Positions 14,200 through 16,091 of a stretch of 16,091 nucleotides of DNA are shown here, piece after piece. Position 1 is the stretch's first letter. Each line of letters begins with the position of its first letter. The position numbers were made by a program, and so were the translations under genes. The notes below the pieces were generated by a model. That model was not told the DNA's origin, made no database searches, and was given only the letters and a program-made list of their open reading frames with translations. Source of the stretch: CAJQQY01 sp964352225 (GTDB taxonomy: Bacteria; Bacteroidota; Bacteroidia; Chitinophagales; Saprospiraceae); NCBI GenBank assembly GCA_964352225.1, contig CAYGRM010000130.1, positions 1-16,091 of the forward strand. Direction: 5' to 3'.

Positions 14200-16091
14200 T
14201 TACCTCGTCAAAGTAACATCTCCTTTATATATTTTCACCAATCCATCTTTAAATTCAATCTCCGCAAAGAAGACAAAGACATTTGGATTTAATCTTTCTC
14301 CATTAAAAAATCCATCCCATCCTTCTGTGGGATCATTCGGTTGGAAGTTTTTATTCTCAAACACCACGTCGCCCCATCGATTGAAAATTCTAAAGTTTTT
14401 CACTTCTGCCACATCTTGCCCTGCGTTGATATAAAAAATATCATTGAATCCATTATCGTCAGGACTAAAAACATTTGGAATAAAAATATTTCTATTTTTT
14501 TCTACAAAAATAGTTATCTCATCGGTTACGAAACATCCGTTTTCATCGAACAATTCTAATATGTACGTGACTTGATTGACAGGAGCAACTACTTGAGTAA
14601 AACAAGTATCACAATCTGTATTTTCAGACCACAAAATATTGCTTGCGACAAAATTTGTTTGTGGTATTATTTCAAAACTTGCTCCCAACTCGATGGTTTG
14701 ATTATCTCCTAATTCAAGAGTTAATTCTACCGGTTCAGGAACTATAATCGTTTGTTCGAACCCACATCCAACTTCATCTAAAATAAAAAGAGTATGCTCA
14801 CCAACAGTTATAAAATCAAAGATGGTTGTATCATTGGTCACATCTAAAAATGGGCCACCATCAAATGAATAGGTATAATTACTTCCTATTCCTCCGGCGA
14901 TATTTTCAAGAATGATTTGACCTTCCACAGCATCCAAACAAGGTGGCGCAATCCCAATTAAATCAAATTCAACTAATGTAGGTTCGGTGAGTATTATCGA
15001 AGAAATTCCAGAACATCCATTCGCATCGGTAACGGTTACCTCATAGTTACCTGCGCTCAATGATGAAGCGATATCGGTAGTTTGTCCATTACTCCAAAGA
15101 TAGGTAAATGGAGCAATGCCATTCGTAGGTGCTACGACTGCTGCGCCGGTATTTCCGTTGGCACAAACGATATCATAACCTCCCACACTCGAAATTGAAA
15201 CGACGATAATATCAAGTGCTTCAACTTGAACCGTAACTTGTGTGCTTGGGATTACACCGGTACAAGTTGTATTCAATGGTGTAACTGCTTCGAGGGAATA
15301 AGTTGTAGTAGTTGTTGGAGTAACGGTGATTGTGTGTCCATCAGCGATTCCATTTAAGATCGTTGGAGGATTTCCACCTTCTGAAAATGCTACATCATAA
15401 GTGTTTCCTCCTGTCAAGGTGAAAGTCAAAACGACATCGTTTCCTGGACAAATCAAATTAGTTGAAGCTGAAATTGTTCCTGTGATCTCCGGCTCAAAAG
15501 TTAAATCAATATTAATGATACTATCGCAACCGTTGATATTTCCACCAAAAATAGTTTCAGTTCCTGAGGCATTTAATTCATCGTAAGTCACATTATTAAC
15601 CATGATACTTTCTCCATCGCAAAGTGTTTGAACAATATCGTTTACTGAATTTGAAGTAACTGAAAGCCCTATTTCGACAAATGGTGAAAAACAATTTCCA
15701 TCGGTGACTATCGCATAAACGGAAGTATTGCCCGAAGTAAAAGTCGACGAAATTGGTAAAGTCGCAGCTGGATCAGAATACCAATTGACCGTATTTCCAT
15801 TGCCACCATTAACCGTATTTTCTAAAGTTGTTAAATCAAATGTGGCGGTACCACTTCCATCATCACATTGGGAACCTGTGGTTGGAAAGGCAGTCAAATT
15901 ATTATCAACCGTCAACGTGATTTCGACAATTTGCGAAGCGCAATTTCCATCAGTTACAATCGCGTAAACAGAAGTATTGCCTGAGGTAAGGGTTGTGGGA
16001 ATTGAAGTTGTCGCTGCTGCATCAGAATACCAATTCACCGTATTTCCATTGCCACCATTAACCGTATTTTCTAAAGTTGTTAAATCAAATG
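14200..16091 (-). CDS. Repetitive T9SS type B surface protein, 5' end missing
   Basis: This is the C-terminal 629 residues of a larger secreted or cell-surface protein. The reading frame stays open to the right edge, so the real start is outside; the GTG at 16038 is internal. The last roughly 95 residues are a gliding-motility-associated C-terminal domain (NIFIPNVFSPDDNGFNDIF, then FRIFNRWGDVVFE, GWDGFFNGE, GDVTLTR), the type B signal for export by the type IX system. Upstream, at about 14750-15190, are SprB-like repeats (IAPFTYLWSNGQTT and LSAGNYEVTVTDANGC). Ahead of these is a Thr/Ser-rich Ig-like segment, then 83-residue repeats containing NTVNWYSD and TSVYAIVTDGNC. Such proteins serve as adhesins or gliding-related surface components. 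The gene family is clear; the specific role is not. Confidence 0.9.
   Translation of the reverse strand, partial: FDLTTLENTVNGGNGNTVNWYSDAAATTSIPTTLTSGNTSVYAIVTDGNCASQIVEITLTVDNNLTAFPTTGSQCDDGSGTATFDLTTLENTVNGGNGNTVNWYSDPAATLPISSTFTSGNTSVYAIVTDGNCFSPFVEIGLSVTSNSVNDIVQTLCDGESIMVNNVTYDELNASGTETIFGGNINGCDSIINIDLTFEPEITGTISASTNLICPGNDVVLTFTLTGGNTYDVAFSEGGNPPTILNGIADGHTITVTPTTTTTYSLEAVTPLNTTCTGVIPSTQVTVQVEALDIIVVSISSVGGYDIVCANGNTGAAVVAPTNGIAPFTYLWSNGQTTDIASSLSAGNYEVTVTDANGCSGISSIILTEPTLVEFDLIGIAPPCLDAVEGQIILENIAGGIGSNYTYSFDGGPFLDVTNDTTIFDFITVGEHTLFILDEVGCGFEQTIIVPEPVELTLELGDNQTIELGASFEIIPQTNFVASNILWSENTDCDTCFTQVVAPVNQVTYILELFDENGCFVTDEITIFVEKNRNIFIPNVFSPDDNGFNDIFYINAGQDVAEVKNFRIFNRWGDVVFENKNFQPNDPTEGWDGFFNGERLNPNVFVFFAEIEFKDGLVKIYKGDVTLTR
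15772..15842. repeat. 71-bp direct repeat, copy 1
   Basis: Matches 16021-16091 at 70 of 71 positions (G at 15787 against C at 16036), with a period of 249 bp (83 codons). It encodes the FDLTTLENTVNGGNGN and NWYSD core of the Ig-like repeat. The rest of the repeat unit is more diverged, so this core was either copied recently or homogenised. Confidence 0.9.
16021..16091. repeat. 71-bp direct repeat, copy 2, reaches the window edge
   Basis: Second copy of the repeat at 15772-15842. It continues identically to the last base of the window, so the identity block may be longer and more copies may lie beyond the edge. Confidence 0.9.

Noticed and set aside
16036..16038. GTG as the start of the T9SS protein
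   Set aside because: The same frame continues upstream without a stop to the window edge and encodes another copy of the repeat, so the GTG is an internal Val codon.

Overview
The window looks like chromosomal DNA from an AT-rich member of the Bacteroidota, most likely a gliding or marine lineage such as the Saprospiria or Cytophagia. The evidence is a large secreted protein with SprB-like repeats and a C-terminal gliding-motility/type IX secretion (type B) sorting domain, a Bacteroidota-style lipoprotein, starts without Shine-Dalgarno sequences, and a PnuC-type transporter. No tRNA, rRNA, CRISPR array, transposase or phage gene was recognised. The phylum is fairly secure; the class is inference.

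Layout: (1) 1-682 has no credible protein gene. It holds several inverted repeats, a nested multi-branched fold at 331-550 and a strong plus-strand intrinsic terminator at 621-672, so it may encode a structured non-coding RNA. (2) 683-4472, minus strand: a complete cytoplasmic GH2 beta-galactosidase followed 37 bp later by a PnuC-family transporter, probably one transcript. (3) 4701-about 5350, plus strand: one PAS domain plus half of a second, cut off by a stop and followed by a terminator; probably a decayed sensor gene. (4) 5539-7377, plus strand: an unusual fusion of a degenerate PPK2-like (polyphosphate kinase 2) domain to a PLP-dependent aminotransferase. (5) 7378-7835: a long AT-rich intergenic stretch with a short palindrome and a doubtful 20-codon ORF. 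(6) 7836-9226, plus strand: a small outer-membrane beta-barrel protein, a terminator, then a zinc-ribbon membrane protein. (7) 9297-12526, minus strand: a perfect-palindrome terminator and a 1061-residue exported Asp-box (BNR/sortilin-like) propeller protein. (8) 12650-12754, plus strand: a 34-codon ORF for a possible single-span membrane peptide. (9) 12790-13401, minus strand: dTMP kinase. (10) 13593-14096, plus strand: an unknown lipoprotein. (11) 14109-14195: a long hairpin between convergent genes. (12) 14200 to the right edge, minus strand: the C-terminal part of a repetitive T9SS substrate, open at the window edge.

There is no single large operon. Only lacZ-pnuC looks co-transcribed; the remaining genes sit in separate units, several bounded by hairpins. 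The two items most worth attention are the PPK2-like/aminotransferase fusion and the structured 300-670 region. Neither is proven from sequence alone.
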